Source: Pyronema omphalodes
Taxonomy: Eukaryota; Ascomycota; Pezizomycetes; Pezizales; Pyronemataceae
Direction of reading: 5' to 3'
Length of the DNA: 64,000 bases
Assembly: GCA_024516155.1 (NCBI GenBank)
Contig: JAJJXM010000092.1
Location: 1 to 64,000 of the forward strand
The notes below the pieces were generated by a model. It did not search any database. It saw only the letters and a program-made list of their open reading frames with translations, and was not told the DNA's origin. Within the stretch, counting starts at the first letter, position 1; the number at the start of each line of letters is the position of its first letter. Of this stretch, positions 11,711-24,151 are shown one piece after another. Made by a program: the position numbers and the translations under genes.

Positions 11711-12379
11711 GAGGTTCAGAGGCAAGACAGCGTTATTGGATAAGAAGATGTGTAATATGTCATAAACGAAAATAAAAAAAAAAAAAAGATGAAAATAGAT
11801 TGTGTGATTTCCATGTTTGTTTTTTTTGAAATGTAAATATTTGTGGATTGATTTTGGTAAAAAAAGGCTGGGCGGTGTATATGTTTATAAAAAAAGGCTG
11901 AATAATGCCGGGTTCGTGCTGCTTGATAGGAATTTGGGATTTACCAATATACGACTGTGAAGATGGGGAGAATGGCTGGTTTTTTGATTTGCAGTGGATC
12001 AAAGATAAGGTTTGAGAATGATGCGAATTAGAAATTATGCATTGCGATGATTTAAATATTCAGTGATTTATTCCGGTGGATATGGCTAGTACTGTGATTT
12101 ATGCGGCGAGTGCTTATTCATGATTCGGCATTGACAAAACCGTGAAGAAGGCCTCGGAAGAGCAGGCCTGCAGTACAGTAAGTATAATTCTCAATTACGA
12201 TAAATTCGTAAATATCAAATGAGATCACAGTTGTGGAAGCCCTAAAAATAGCCAAGCGGGTTGGCTTTTTACTCAGTGCTACATCATCCTGTCCAACATC
12301 TGGTATTGTTCCTCTTGTTCATGAATCCGTTGTATTAAGCGTTTAAACATTGACCAGGTTACTATATACCCTCTTCCTC
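11711..12379. other. Intergenic, probable 3' region of the second Mak32-like gene
   Basis: AT-rich sequence with A14 at about 11773-11786 and no supported reading frame. It lies downstream of the minus-strand gene ending at 12380. Confidence 0.55.
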
Positions 12380-13784
12380 TCACGTGGACTTCTCAGCCTC
12401 AACAAACTCCCAATCATCGTCATTATCATCATCACCATCCTTCTTCCCATTCTCATCCTTGTCCTTGCACTGCCCCTCCCTTACTTCCAGCTCCTCTTCC
12501 GCCTCTTCTTCGTCCTCATCATCATACATATACGGATCAAACTGAATTCCCAGGGCACTAATATCCAAACCCAACTCAATGCCAGATACCTGCAGCATCT
12601 CAACATACTTCTCCACTCTTTCCGAGCAAAAATCATCATTCCACATTTCCCCCGTATCAGTCGCCTCAAGATGAGGAATACCAATCTGCTCGACCACAAA
12701 GCTCTCCGCCACAACACCCAACGCAGCAGCCTTAACCACATCCCCAGTCCTAACCAATCCCACTCCCATCCCACCAGCAAAAGCATTTCCCGCCCCCTGA
12801 GTATCAACCACCATCGTATCCCCCTCTTTATAATAATTCGGCAGCATCATAAACTTCTCCGGCGCATCCAACATCTCAGGAGTAGCTATTAAAGCCCCCA
12901 ACTTCCCATCTCTAACCACCACCGTAGTAGTAGTTTGACCCGTCTTATTAACCTCCTCCACCATCATCGGGGCTAAACAACTAATCCTCAACTCCTCCCC
13001 ATAACTGACCATCTCATTCTCAACATCCCTCCATAATCCTAATAGATCAGTCGACGTCATAATAACCACATCCACATCCCTAGCCGCCTGTATAGTCGCC
13101 TCCCTATACTCAGGCTTACACCATTCCCCCTCTAACTCCCATACCAGGATCTGTTTCGACTTTTCCGGCACATCACCATCTATAGAAACCCCGGCATCCC
13201 CCCCGGAAATCCGTTTCAATCCCTCGATATGTTTCCGCACCCTCACCGGTGCTCCGATCATATGCACACACCTCGCGCTCGCCAATCCCAGTTCCAGGAA
13301 ATCCCTTACCTCTAACAACCTACCATCCATCTTCTCATCCCGTTCTCCAGAAGCACCAGAGAAGCATCCAGCAGTTCGCCGGCTCTGATCCCTGCGAAGG
13401 ATGAGGTTTATACAATACCCATCCAGGACCCATAAAACATCTTTAGGAAGGTCATAACCGGCGTCTAGGATCCACCCAATGGTTTTACTTAGGTAGCTTG
13501 GGTTGCCGGAGGGGGAGAAAATTCGAGCTCCGATTATGGCTGGGGGTGTTAGCGGGTAGAAAGAAGAGGGGAGGGGGGGTACCGTAAGTTCCGGGGCCGA
13601 TGATGAGGTCGTTGGGTTGTTGGGTGGATTCGGGGCTGTGCGGGTTGGTGGTTACCTATGTATACAGGGCCAGTGTCAACAGCGCAGAGATAGCTGGGGG
13701 GCAGCACATACGTACGTGGAATTCTCCGAGTGTGGTGAAGTTGGTAGAGGAGGAATAGATTTCCCAGGGGTTTGGACGAGGCAT
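12380..13784 (-). CDS. PfkB/ribokinase-family protein, Mak32-like (copy B)
   Basis: Three exons (13716-13784, 13583-13655, 12380-13539) join in phase and give 433 residues beginning MPRPNPWEIYSSSTNFTTLG. It is a diverged paralogue of the gene at 8741-9958: both share TTLGxF near the start, GTYxxxGARIFSPS, GLVRTGD and the VxxAAALG-like helix, and both introns sit at equivalent codons, which points to a DNA-level duplication. The PfkB signature reads DTQGAGNAFAGG, again with Asn in place of the catalytic Asp. Unlike copy A it ends in a ~55-residue highly acidic tail (DDEDEEEAEEELE and DGDDDNDDDWEF). The two copies are convergent. Substrate and role are unknown. Confidence 0.83.
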
Positions 13785-14817
13785 AGTGTGGGTTGTTGAG
13801 ATGGGGGATATCGTGGGATAGCGGTGGTGGTGGGTGGGTAGGGTTTAAATCAGGCTCTGTGATGATCGACGGCGTGAGTCAGCGTGTGTGTTTGGGCGAT
13901 GATCAAAGACGCTGGTGGTTACAGGCTGGGGATCTGCAGTTATTGATACCGGGGAATGATGCGAAGGTATTGGACGCCTTGGTTTGCTGGGTTGAGCGCC
14001 CTGGGAGAACTAACACATTTAAAGCACGTAAACAATTGCCGGTTGTGGTTCATGGCGTAGTGAGAGGTAAATTGGCTTCTTAGGAGAAGCTGTATTTGAT
14101 TTAATTTCACATCTATCCGTTGAACTTATTGTCAAAGAAAGAGGTGTAGTAGATTGCGCGTCGTGCGCATTATTAACTAGCGCGGGTACTTTACGCGCGC
14201 ATGCAGAGCGTGTTAATGGAAAAGGAAGGTTAGTCATCCTTTCACGTTCATCGTTTGAAAATAGAAACCTACACAGCACCTGCGAGAACATTAATTACCA
14301 TTCTAGGTATCTGAAGTTCAAACCATACTCATGTATTAAACAAAATCATCCTTTTTAGACCATTGAGCACCATTCCTCAGGTCAATACATGAAGGATTGG
14401 AGAAATCATAATCCCCTTCCCTAAGGCTCCTGGGAGTTCAAGAGGTGACCTTGTTCTTAAAGATATTAATAGCACGAAATGTAGAGTGGCTGGAATCTGG
14501 AGATACCAAACAGAAAATTGATCATTAAGAGCTTGATGAACTGTAGTAGATATGTGGAATAACTATCTTGCAATATAATTTGAGTCCGGTATTTACTCGG
14601 AGATAAGTCATATAAGCTGTTATGGATTAATAAACCAACAGCTCTGTGCAGCTTTGGTAAAGACAGGCCGCTAGCCTCCAGAAAATCAGTGATGACAATC
14701 CCAGTCAAACAAACCCAAAGTTTTCATTCCCATCATCACCACTGTAATCCTCCGCTTAGCCTTTTCAATCCATTTCAATTCACAACCACATCCCCCTTCA
14801 ATCCCACCATCCCACCA
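13785..14817. other. Intergenic; promoter of Mak32-like copy B and 3' side of sdh3
   Basis: Both neighbours lie on the minus strand. Open frames here are short and show no family resemblance. No repeats or RNA genes were recognised. Confidence 0.55.
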
Positions 14818-15406
14818 TCAAGCCCACCCGACCAACCCGCCCACCGTAACCATCACCAACACCCCCACCAAAACCCCACTCCTCCCAACCTGCCCCCTCC
14901 CCAATCCCCTCCCACTATCCCAAACCAAATGCCTAACCCCATTCCAAAAATGATAACCCAACAAACCCGCCACAATAACCTTGATCCCCATCTTCATCTC
15001 CTTCGAAAATTCCCCCACCATCCCCAACGAAATCCCATGAAAAGAACCAGTAGCATAAGTAATGAAAAATAAGTATGTTAGACCAGAAAGTGTAAGACCG
15101 GTTATACGAGTCCAGACACTTGCCGAGAACCAGGTTTGATGGGGGTCGTAGATGGTGAGGTGCGGAGAGAGGGGGCGGTGGAGGCGTTGGGAGGCGAGGA
15201 GGCGGTGGGCGGTGGATGGTTGGATAGGGGTGAGGGTTGGTGGTGGGCGCTTGGGGGTGGAGGAGGTGAAGCTGTGGGGATAGGTTAGAGGGGGAATATG
15301 GAGGGAGATTGGATGGGAAGTACCGGATTGGGGATATCACAGCTCTGCGGAGGGGGGGTATGAGCTTGGGCAGGCTGGTGGGTCGAGTGATAATGCGGGA
15401 TGCCAT
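14818..15406 (-). CDS. sdh3: Succinate dehydrogenase cytochrome b560 subunit (SdhC/Sdh3)
   Basis: This membrane-anchor subunit of complex II in the inner mitochondrial membrane helps bind heme b and ubiquinone. Two exons (15324-15406, 14818-15271) join in phase across a 52-base intron with branch site tctaacc, giving 178 residues. The N-terminus MASRIITRPTSLPKLIPPLR is Arg/Pro-rich with no acidic residue, as expected for a mitochondrial presequence. The family signature RPLSPHLTIYDP is followed by the conserved S-x(n)-R-ITG region, and the heme-ligand block reads YHFWNGVRHLVWD, matching H-x-x-N-G-[IV]-R-H. Three hydrophobic helices are visible. The linker before RPLSPHL is rich in Pro and Arg and longer than in many homologues. 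The raw frame reading through the intron gives a false proline-rich product. Confidence 0.93.
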
Positions 15407-16000
15407 GATTGGGTTTCTGTGTTGAGGCAATGGGGAAATAGTCGTGTGCTTTAGAAAGGGTTTATATTGATGAGAAAAGGATTATATCGGAAGAGTTGAG
15501 GTTGTAAGCGCTCGGTAAAGATTTTCGGGGATTCACGGAATTGGGTTGCATCATGGGCTATGGATTGATACATACCAACTGCTTTCATTGTGGTGGAGAA
15601 TATATGCCGGCAGCTGAACAGTAGTGATCGGTTATTCATAATAGAAGCTTTGTTATTCCTATCTTTGAACCCGAGGTAAACCTGAGAGATCATAATAAGA
15701 AGAGGAGGCCTTGTCTTGCTTCCTCTATCCCGAGACATTTTCAAGACCAATGGCACAGCTGGAATTACCGTCAGTCGGTGGAATATTGCTCCGACTCATC
15801 CATACCGATCACACCGGGCCGGGTGAATCCCGATGACTACACCCGCCGAATTTCGGCTGCTCCAGAATATCCTTCTAACCTTTCAAAAAACTATCTGATG
15901 AACCATCCCAATTCCCGTCCTGTATTAAACCCCCATCATATCCCATCACGTGACAGAACCCAAATACCTTTCATAATCCACATCCCACAACTCCCTTTAC
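15407..16000. other. Intergenic between sdh3 and the rib2-type deaminase
   Basis: Contains the sdh3 promoter and the end of the upstream minus-strand gene. A minus-strand open frame at 15451-15756 shows no family resemblance. Nothing else is recognised. Confidence 0.55.
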
Positions 16001-16603
16001 TCAAGCCTGTCTACTAGCGACTCTCAGCGCCTCCTCCTCAATCCCATCAATCTTCATATACCTCACACCGCCCTCCCAAAGTTTCTTTTCCGCCACATTC
16101 TCCTTAACAAAAGTACTCGGTTCCTTAACCCCGACCACCACCGTCTTGATAGCTCCCGTTTCAAGAATCCTATACAAACAAGGTTTATTCCCCGATAACC
16201 GTTCCGAACATGGTTCCATGGTTGTATACATAATAGACCCTTCAGGAACTGGAATACCATGTGCCGCCAGCTTGTCTAGACAGCATTGCTCCGCGTGTGT
16301 GTTTCCCGGTAGTTCTCGGGAGAAACCGGTTGCTAGAACCTGGGGGTGGGGGTCAGCACTAGGAATTTGATGGATTCTGTACGGGTTGATGCGGGGTGGT
16401 AAAAAAAGAGTTTGAGGGTAGATTTAGTTGATGTTAGGGTACGGTGAAGAGAGAGCCGAAGGAAGGGATATTACTTCGCCGTCAGGACCAACTAGGACGG
16501 CACCGACACAGAATGCTGTAGGTACGGGAACCGACTGTTTTGCCTGGTAGAGGGCATGGCGGAGGTGGACAAGGTGGATTTCATCGGGGATTTCGGATGC
16601 CAT
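16001..16603 (-). CDS. rib2: Riboflavin-pathway deaminase, Rib2 deaminase-domain type
   Basis: A CMP/dCMP-type zinc deaminase most like the C-terminal deaminase domain of yeast Rib2, which deaminates the diamino-ribitylamino-pyrimidine phosphate intermediate in riboflavin synthesis. Two exons (16475-16603, 16001-16339) join in phase, giving 155 residues. The Zn ligands and catalytic Glu are present: NTHAEQC (His and Glu) and [14 protein letters not shown] (the two Cys). The flanking blocks [15 protein letters not shown] and [15 protein letters not shown] also follow the Rib2 pattern. Yeast Rib2 has an additional N-terminal pseudouridine synthase domain; that domain is absent here, so the deaminase stands alone. 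A different member of the deaminase superfamily is possible but less likely. Confidence 0.82.
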
Positions 16604-17073
16604 TTTGGGGGATGGTGTTGTTTGATTATACGCGGCGGGATGCGAGCTGGGTGAGATGCGGGGAGACGCGGGGGCGGGATGATGTCAGACGTCATGACAA
16701 GCTTTGGCTAAACGCGTAACAAGCGCGTTTAGTGCCGCTAGTATGTAGAGACCTCAGTTCACCAAGCTTGTTTGTGTTACTGAGGATTGATCACGTCGAG
16801 CGTTTATCTACAGAAGATATTTCTCTGAAAGAAAAAACAAGAACTTGAACTATCTCTACAACCCTTCCATTCCTAGCTAAACAACCATTCAAATTTCCCC
16901 CTCTTTCCTGTGTCAGCTATCTAGCTATCTCAAATTTTTCCTTTTCACTATGCCGCTGTCCTCCAATAAAATCATAATATGTCTCATCATTACTCCTTAC
17001 CCTTATCGATTTCACTTGAAACAAAAATAAAAGCACTACCAATTCCTGCATTGCGTGACCTAGCCATACGCAC
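16604..17073. other. Intergenic between the deaminase gene and prp40
   Basis: Carries the promoter of the deaminase gene and the 3' UTR of prp40, both on the minus strand. No gene is supported. Confidence 0.55.
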
Positions 17074-19915
17074 CTACTCTGCAATCTCTCCCTCTTCGCT
17101 TTCCTCAGCCTTATTATCAACATCCATCTTTTCCGCCTTAGGCTTTGCTTCGACTTTCTTCTCCTCTTCCTTGGGAGCGGCAGACTTCTCGTCAGTCTTT
17201 CCAGACTCCTTGGGCTTTGCTGCCTTGGAGGCCCGACGGGGCTTCTCCACTGCTACCGGGTCTTTTCCATAGTCCATCATGGGGTCCTCGCCATAGTTAA
17301 TAAGCGGTGCGGAATCGTCAAAGATCCTCTCTCTGGGAGGGGGAGTTCTCGGGCGGGGAGTTCGCTCGTGTCTCGATCTCTGTTCTGCTATTAATTACTG
17401 CCTAGAAATTTAATAGAATTAAACTGACCTTGATATCTCTCTCATCATCCTCGGGAGTCAGCCCACGTCTACGTCTGGGGCGGTACTCATCGCGGTCTCT
17501 GCGTTCCTCTCCATCACCTCTAGGGCGAGTGTATTGCCTCTCCCTCTCCTCATCTCTCTCACGGCGTTCGCGATCATAAACACTCTCCGTTCTGTCTCTC
17601 TCATCTCTGCGATGCCTGCTGTCGGGTCTAGAACCTCTCTCAGAGCCTCTTACCGAGCTATCCCTTCTCCTGTACTGTCTCTCGCGTTCACCAGCAGCGC
17701 GTCTGCGCTCAGCTTCATAAGCATCTGGTTCGGGGGTGCGAGTTCCATGTCTAGAGCGATCACGGTCGTGACGAGAGTGTCTCGGTTTGTGGTAAGAGTC
17801 GTAGCCGTTCCTAGATTCGTCACGGGGGGTCCTACGGTCGCGACGGTCACGCTCTTTTTCTTTCTCACGGTCCTTACGCTCACGTTCGCGGTCACGTTCT
17901 TCTGCCTTTTCCTTCAGACGACGGATGTGCTTGTCGAATGCGGCCTGGCGAAGCTCGTCAGAGTCGAGAGCCTTATATTCCTCAGATTTCTCAATACGGG
18001 GCTTGATCTTGTCGTAGGTGTCAGTAACCTCAACGGGAGGCTCGAGGTGACGAATGACGGAGCGAAGGGCATCGATGCGGCGGCGTTGGTGGCGCTCTTG
18101 CTGGTGACGGTCGTCTTCAAGGCGGCGAACGATCTTCTCGCGGAGCTGAAATATGTCAGTATGACACAAAAAGTGGAATTATGGGAAATCTACCTTCTCG
18201 AATAGAAGAGTTGCGGTATCCTGGTCAAACTGTGCAGTGCGTGAATCTTTCTTAAGGAAATCGGTAAACTCTTGGAAAGAGGTACTTTCAGTGATATCAA
18301 AGCGTTTTTCCTGATTTCGTTAGCAACTGAGAAGGACAAGGTAAGTTTTTAAAACATACATCCATCACATCCTGGACTACGTTGCGCTTCGATCTGAGTC
18401 CACGCTCCAAGTCTTCAATCATATCCCAGAAGAGATCCAAAGGCGTCGAGCCGCCCTGTCCAAGCATGTTCTGATAACGCTCGTCATCCTTGATCAAAGG
18501 GTAAACCTGCTTCCATTTGGTTCCAGCCCGGATATCACCTTTATTACGTAGTTCATTAAGTAAACCCTGATACCTCATTAGCAGCTAATTAGATATCTCG
18601 GCAAATCAATACATACAACAAAGGCTTCTCTGTTTTTGCGCTCCTTGCGATTTTTCATGGTCTTCAATCGCTGTCTCTTGTCGTTGAACTCTCTCTCAAG
18701 GAACTTGATGTGATTTTCGAATGCGTTCAAGACGTCGAGCTTGGAAAGAGCCTGGAATTTCTCTTCAGACTGAAAATGTTCATTCTGGTGGATAATCGTC
18801 TGGGCTTCTGACCACCGAGTATAAGGCTCCATTTCAAGGGACTTGAGCAAACCGACAAGGTCGTCAACAGCCTCTTTGCGGGCCTTGGTCTCGCGGTCGT
18901 GCTCGGCCTTCTGAAGCTCGAGAATGTACTCATCGAAGAGCTGGCGACGCTCGTCCTCGTTAGAAGTAGAACGGAAAATGGTTTCGCCTTCGATGATCTT
19001 ACGGGCAGTCCTTGAAGAAAATTAGAGATGGTATCCAAAAGGGAGTGGATATACGTACTTCCAGCGAGTGTAGTACTTAATCTCGGGGTGACTCTTAAGC
19101 ATCACCGAGAAATCCTGTCTAAGCTTTGCAATACGATCCTTGGTCTTTTCTTGCTCCTGCTGCTTCAGTTCTACGATATACTTATCGAAGGCCGCCTTAC
19201 GATCCTTAGGATCTTTAAGGGCACGATACTGGGGTTCCTTGATAATCGCACGCAGAGTCTTCTCCCAAGTCCAATCAGCACCAACGTTGTTACGGCGTAG
19301 GAGCTTGACAAACGCAGATTCAGCTTCGTCGTAACTCGAGTACTGAGGCTCGTTTCTATCGTTGGAAAGGGAGCTCGAAATCTGAATAGGTCGTGCTGTA
19401 CCGTCACTAGCAGCTTCCATCATTTGTCCAGGGATTGCAAGTGCACGCTCGTTGTTCTGGGGCTGACCAAACTGCTGGGTTCCTCCAGCCACGAAAGCAG
19501 GCATTGGAGGCAATCCATTAGACGCCTGCTCGTTTACTCTGTCGAGCGCATCACGGAACTCAGCCGGCATCGTCCAGGTGGTCTCGCGAGTCTGGGCATG
19601 GTACCTATGCCATGTTAGTATCTCATCAATGATGGTGATGTCGTTTCACGCAAGTGGTAGGCGCGAGTGAAGTTGACGTGCGTACCAGTAGGGTCTGCCA
19701 TCAGCGGCCTTGTGTTCCTTCCATGGAAGATCTTGAAGGGCCCTCTATGGCTGGTTAGCAAGCGAAGCACGCGTCTACAGCATTTGTGAAGTTGCAAATA
19801 CCTCAGCGGGGCTCATCAACTCGATGGGCTTGGTCCATTGCGTGGCCTTGGTCTGAACGTTGTAATAGTAGACTTTGCCGTCCTGGGTCTTGGTCTCCTG
19901 CCAGACCGACGACAT
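17074..19915 (-). CDS. prp40: Pre-mRNA splicing factor Prp40 (WW-FF protein)
   Basis: Prp40 is a U1 snRNP-associated factor that bridges the 5' splice site to branch-point proteins and binds the RNA polymerase II tail. Eight exons (19802-19915, 19686-19744, 19059-19604, 18617-19010, 18360-18566, 18194-18310, 17429-18145, 17074-17379) are all in phase and give 819 residues. Two WW domains open the protein: W5/W27/P30 and W46/W68/P71. A Gln/Ala-rich linker then leads to at least four FF domains between about residues 120 and 450, each with the conserved W-T/W-K and F-D-x-Y-I pattern (for example KAAFDKYIVELKQ and RRQLFDEYILELQ). The C-terminal third is a long Arg/Glu/Asp-rich RE/RS-like region ending in a Lys/Glu-rich acidic tail. 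The last intron uses an acceptor within agaacag, chosen because nearer AG sites break the frame. Confidence 0.95.
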
Positions 19916-21244
19916 GATGCTGAATTCGGCGAGAGCGACTGTTTGACAAGGGGAGCTTCGCCGGCGGTTGAATGACGGTAGGATTCCTTTACAGGGGTGT
20001 AAGGTTGTTGCGGTGGGAGATGTCTTCGTCGAGCGTTGAACACCCGGTTGACGATGATGAAGATCAGGCTGGCAGTACTATGTCTTGTTGCACCGAGATC
20101 AGAGAAGGTTTGCTAGGGGTGTTGAAAATCGCGCTAAGCACCCGAAAACCGCGACTGCTGTCCAACGCCAAATTCCAAACCAGCCCCCTAAATGATGAAT
20201 TAGACCCCGAAACACGCGAAACCGGGGAAGATTGTCGTGCGAAATGATTTTAAATTTGTCTAAACGTTATATTGTTGGACAACTGTTATGTATGGGAGCT
20301 TTAAATACGCTCAGTGGCTTCACTTGGCGCGTTCATTTACGTGTCTGCATCGCAGGGAATCTGTTGATATCGGAGAAAATGTTCACTCAAGCCAGGCATT
20401 AATTGGTTCTTTCTTATGTGCAGAAAAAAAATAAAATTTGAAGAGCTCAGTTACGATTATCATAAAGACCCATCTGACCAATCCCAGAGTCTCACCATGC
20501 CACGCAGACGCATATAAAGCAGCGCAGGGAGGATGAGATGGCTTCCTTAAGCAGCTCACTGCGCGATGAATCGTTTTGAAACCAACCCAGGAGGAGCTCT
20601 TCCGAGCTTCAATTTTATACTTCAGTTTCTCCCAGTCAATAGCATTTCGTCATAGCAGCTAATTCTTTTTCTCCACATTGTATGGTAAAAATTGATTACG
20701 ATTGTTACTCAATATTTTTTTTGCGTCATGAAATAGAGACATCTTGGCTGCCGAAACCCTGGTTAATTGAAAGCTCAATTAAACCCGAGTGATAAGACAT
20801 GATAAACACCTACCCTACTTGCTCACCTCACCTCTCGGAGTTCAGCGATTCAACGGCGGCAAACGGGCCAGCTTTCGATAATCACTGCTCTAGCACCCCC
20901 GAAGAAGCAGCAGAACCCGCCTCCGAAAACGCGGTATCCAATCGAACTTGAGCATCGGTAAGCTGATCGGTTTGTCTTCCAAAAACCCTAGAGCTTCTCC
21001 TGTCAACACACGTCATACTCCTATAGTGCAGCTTGCCGGAAGTCAACTGCTCCTCCGCTATTCCCAAATCTAATCCGCATGCACTTCGCGCTTTACCGTT
21101 CTTTCTCATTTTGAACAGTCCGCTAACAGCACGCGCTTCCTGACGTTCAGCTCCAATCGTCCTGCAGTCGCCTAGCCGTCCAACTCAGCATCACTACACC
21201 CTTACTGGGAGACGAGGCATCTCATCTCCTCCGATCGTATTGGC
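19916..21244. other. Divergent promoter region between prp40 and trs65
   Basis: The two genes are transcribed away from each other, so both promoters lie here. Short open frames on both strands show no family resemblance. No RNA gene or repeat was recognised. Confidence 0.55.
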
Positions 21245-23234
21245 ATGGCCGAACCTTCCGCTCCACGAGCTCATCCCCCACGCGGTCATCGGCGAAATCT
21301 CTCCACCGAAATCACCGAAACAGCGCGTTTAGACATCATTGTCCCTCATGCTTCCAACCTCGACATAGCAGCTGCCGTCGGCAACATCGACGAGGCGCCC
21401 GCTCAAGGTTCTACTACATCCAGTATTGCTGCAATTTCTCATATTGAGCAACGCAGTCATCTCTTCTACGGTTAGCCAGGCTTTCGTCCTTTCTCTCGCG
21501 ACCCACACGTTAAAGGCCACGCCCGACTGAACAGCCACTGCGCAGATGAGAAACTGCCCATATTTATCGTTTTACAAATCCTCGTCCCCCTGACCGACGA
21601 GCTCTACGACCACTATCTGGCACGTTTGGCTGTTTCGTTGGAAGTCGCTGTCAGCGATGGCCATACACCAAAGGCCTCACAGACCGCCAGCAGAATCCCG
21701 CTACAAGAGACGGCACACCTACTTTTCCAGACGACAGTAGACGAAAAGGAGACCCCACGGATAGTAATAGGGGAAGGCACTAAGAGACTATCAATATGGA
21801 AGCTGGAAGTGCCCCTGGGTCACCCGCGGGCGCGTCTAAACAATCCTAGAGTGCTCCTCACGTGCTCAGCTACATTACGTCCAGCGGAGGTCCAGAAGCA
21901 GCTCTTCGAAGATGACTACATGACCTCCCGTCAGCCCATGGGAATCAACCTCCTGGAGTCCTTTGCCGAAGACCCAGTGTTGACTCACATTGCCCCCCGG
22001 CTATCATCTCACCGAGTCTCCCGGGTCATCCCCGTAACCCAGGAGCCTCAGCAAGCAATCCGGCCCCTTGGTTATGCAGCCAAAAGAGCATTCAATATTT
22101 ACCCTGCAATCAACATCCGTTTGAGATACTCTCGGATTCCCTCTGGGAACAAACAGATTGTAATTGCATCTCTCGACTTGGAAGTAACCCCCTTCTCCGA
22201 CTGCTCCGTCACCATATCCAAAGTCTCCATCACTGTAGCAGGCGGTATCGCCACCCTCCTTGGAGACAATTCCAGTACTGCTTTACCCATGACATGCCGG
22301 CCAAGGGATGATATGACCTTCCTCTACACTCTCCAAGAATCTGAGACCTCATCCTCCGCCAACGCCGCTGTCCAATCCCCCCTCTCTCCTTCCGCACCTG
22401 CGAACTCCAAAATTCGTGCAATCTCAGTATCACTGCAAGCCACTGCCTTGGTTTCGGAGACTTGCACACCACACATTTACACAAACTGGACGACAACCGT
22501 GGACTTTGCCCCACCACCCAGCACTCCACAGTTTCCTGCACACGGGGGAATCAACAGAGCACACCGCCCCCCCTCTCTTGGAGCCATCGTCCACGGAGCA
22601 ACCGTAGGTGCAACGGTTAACAGCACCGCTGGCATACGAGCCTCCTACCCTGCTGCACCTTCTCCAGCCTTGGCATTCCCAACGGATCCGACTCCAACAG
22701 ACCAGATGCTCACTGTCACCTTCAGTGGCCCCAGTAGGGTATATGTAGGAGAGGCATTCACTTGGTCAGTGTTTGTAGTCAATAGGTCGAATAGGACAAG
22801 GAAGTTAGCTTTGATTATTCCACCAAAGAGGAAACGGTTGGGAGACGGAAAGAGTCTACCCCCAGCACCACCGGAGCCGGTTATGGAAGAAAACGCTGTT
22901 TGGCAGGCTCATCGGAGTAGATATTTGGATCCGGCGGAGTTGGTACCGTTGGTTAATGATATTAGAATTGGGTAAGTGAAAAAATATTAGTGTGGAAGGG
23001 TTTGGCTAACGATATTTTGATAGGCCTCTTATGCCCTCCGCATGTCATACTACAGAACTGAAATTCGTTCCCTTAACAACTGGATTGTTGACGATGGAAG
23101 GAGTAAGAGTGGTAGATCTCCAAACAAATGAGACAACAGAATGCCGGGAGTTACCAAGCATTGTTTCTGTTGGAAAAAGGGGAGGGATGTTCAGTCGAGC
23201 CCAGACTATGACAGAGGTGGCGGTAGATGCGTAA
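21245..23234 (+). CDS. trs65: TRAPPII trafficking subunit Trs65
   Basis: Trs65 is a fungal subunit of TRAPPII, the Golgi-associated Rab exchange complex. Three exons (21245-21470, 21546-22971, 23024-23234) join in phase and give 620 residues. Early family blocks are DIIVPHASNLDI, the HIEQRSHLFYDEKLPIFIVL segment spanning the first intron, and YLARLAVSLEV. Later blocks WKLEVPLGHPRARLNNPRV and the C-terminal HTTELKFVPLTTGLLTMEGV resemble Trs65 Ig-like domains, and VYVGEAFTWSVFVVNRS is an Ig-type strand pattern. The final intron is only 52 bases, with branch site gctaac. No catalytic motif is expected. The assignment rests on these conserved blocks and is fairly firm. Confidence 0.85.
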
Positions 23235-24151
23235 TAAGTATGACGAATTGACAGTACTGGTAATGATAGAGTATCGTGGAGAATGATACGTCAAGTGGGA
23301 ATGAATAAAAAGCGTGTAATAGTCTTTTACTTGTCACGTTCGTTAGGATATGCAATATGGGAGCGGTGTAGTTCCTTTGAAAATGCCGGTGATCGGTGAT
23401 GGGTCATGAAGCTTTGCTTTTCGGATAGGGGAGCATAATGTGGTGTGAATCGTCGTTAGTGTTGTGTAATGAAATAAAATTACCATTAAACCACAGTTAC
23501 CATTATTTCCCCATTAGCAATTCTGCAGTGACACCATAAAGAACCGCTTTCAAGTTAGTGAAGCGGTGCAACCATCCAGTGACAAAGTAACGGCCCGAGT
23601 GACACGCCATGCACGACATCCCTTACCCGGTTCAAAAATCTTGGCATCCATCACCGCACTAACGAACCAACGGCCATCCGCAACACCGCCCGCTGTGTCG
23701 CACTAGTACGTCAACACATCACCTCAATCCTCAACCTATACAGCATTCAAAATGGCATGTTGACCTTGTCGTCATATTCCCCCGCACTTAGATGGTTAGC
23801 TAATTGTGATACTATAGGGCGGTGGTCCGAGAGTTCAGTAATCCTCCCCTCCTCCCCCGCGTACCAACCGTGAAACAAAACCCGAGAGAAGCGCTCCCGA
23901 AACTCCGAGTTCAAACCCGATATGTCTATGCCGCGATACTTTCCTGTTACGCATTACCCCCGCGCCGGAGAAGAATGGCGGAATTGAAGCGACTCGGCAA
24001 CCCAGCGGAAGCGGCGGAAGCTGTCAGTTCCGACAAAGTGCGGCGCGGTGAAGGTTGAAGGTCGGCATAGAGGCGCGGTAGAGCTTCGGGGATCCCGGCG
24101 CTGTAGCTCACTCCCGGACGGAAACGGATTGGAAAAAGCTACGAAGGATAA
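23235..24151. other. Intergenic
   Basis: 3' region of trs65 and promoter of the next gene. An open frame at 23822-24058 lacks family resemblance. The sequence near 23750-23820 (atggcatg, later gatactatag) could be a non-coding 5' exon and acceptor of the next gene, but no phase-consistent coding join to it was found. Confidence 0.5.

Noticed and set aside
14933..15430. Proline-rich 165-residue protein
   Set aside because: It is a read-through of the sdh3 intron in the wrong frame; the spliced frame gives the cytochrome b560 signature.
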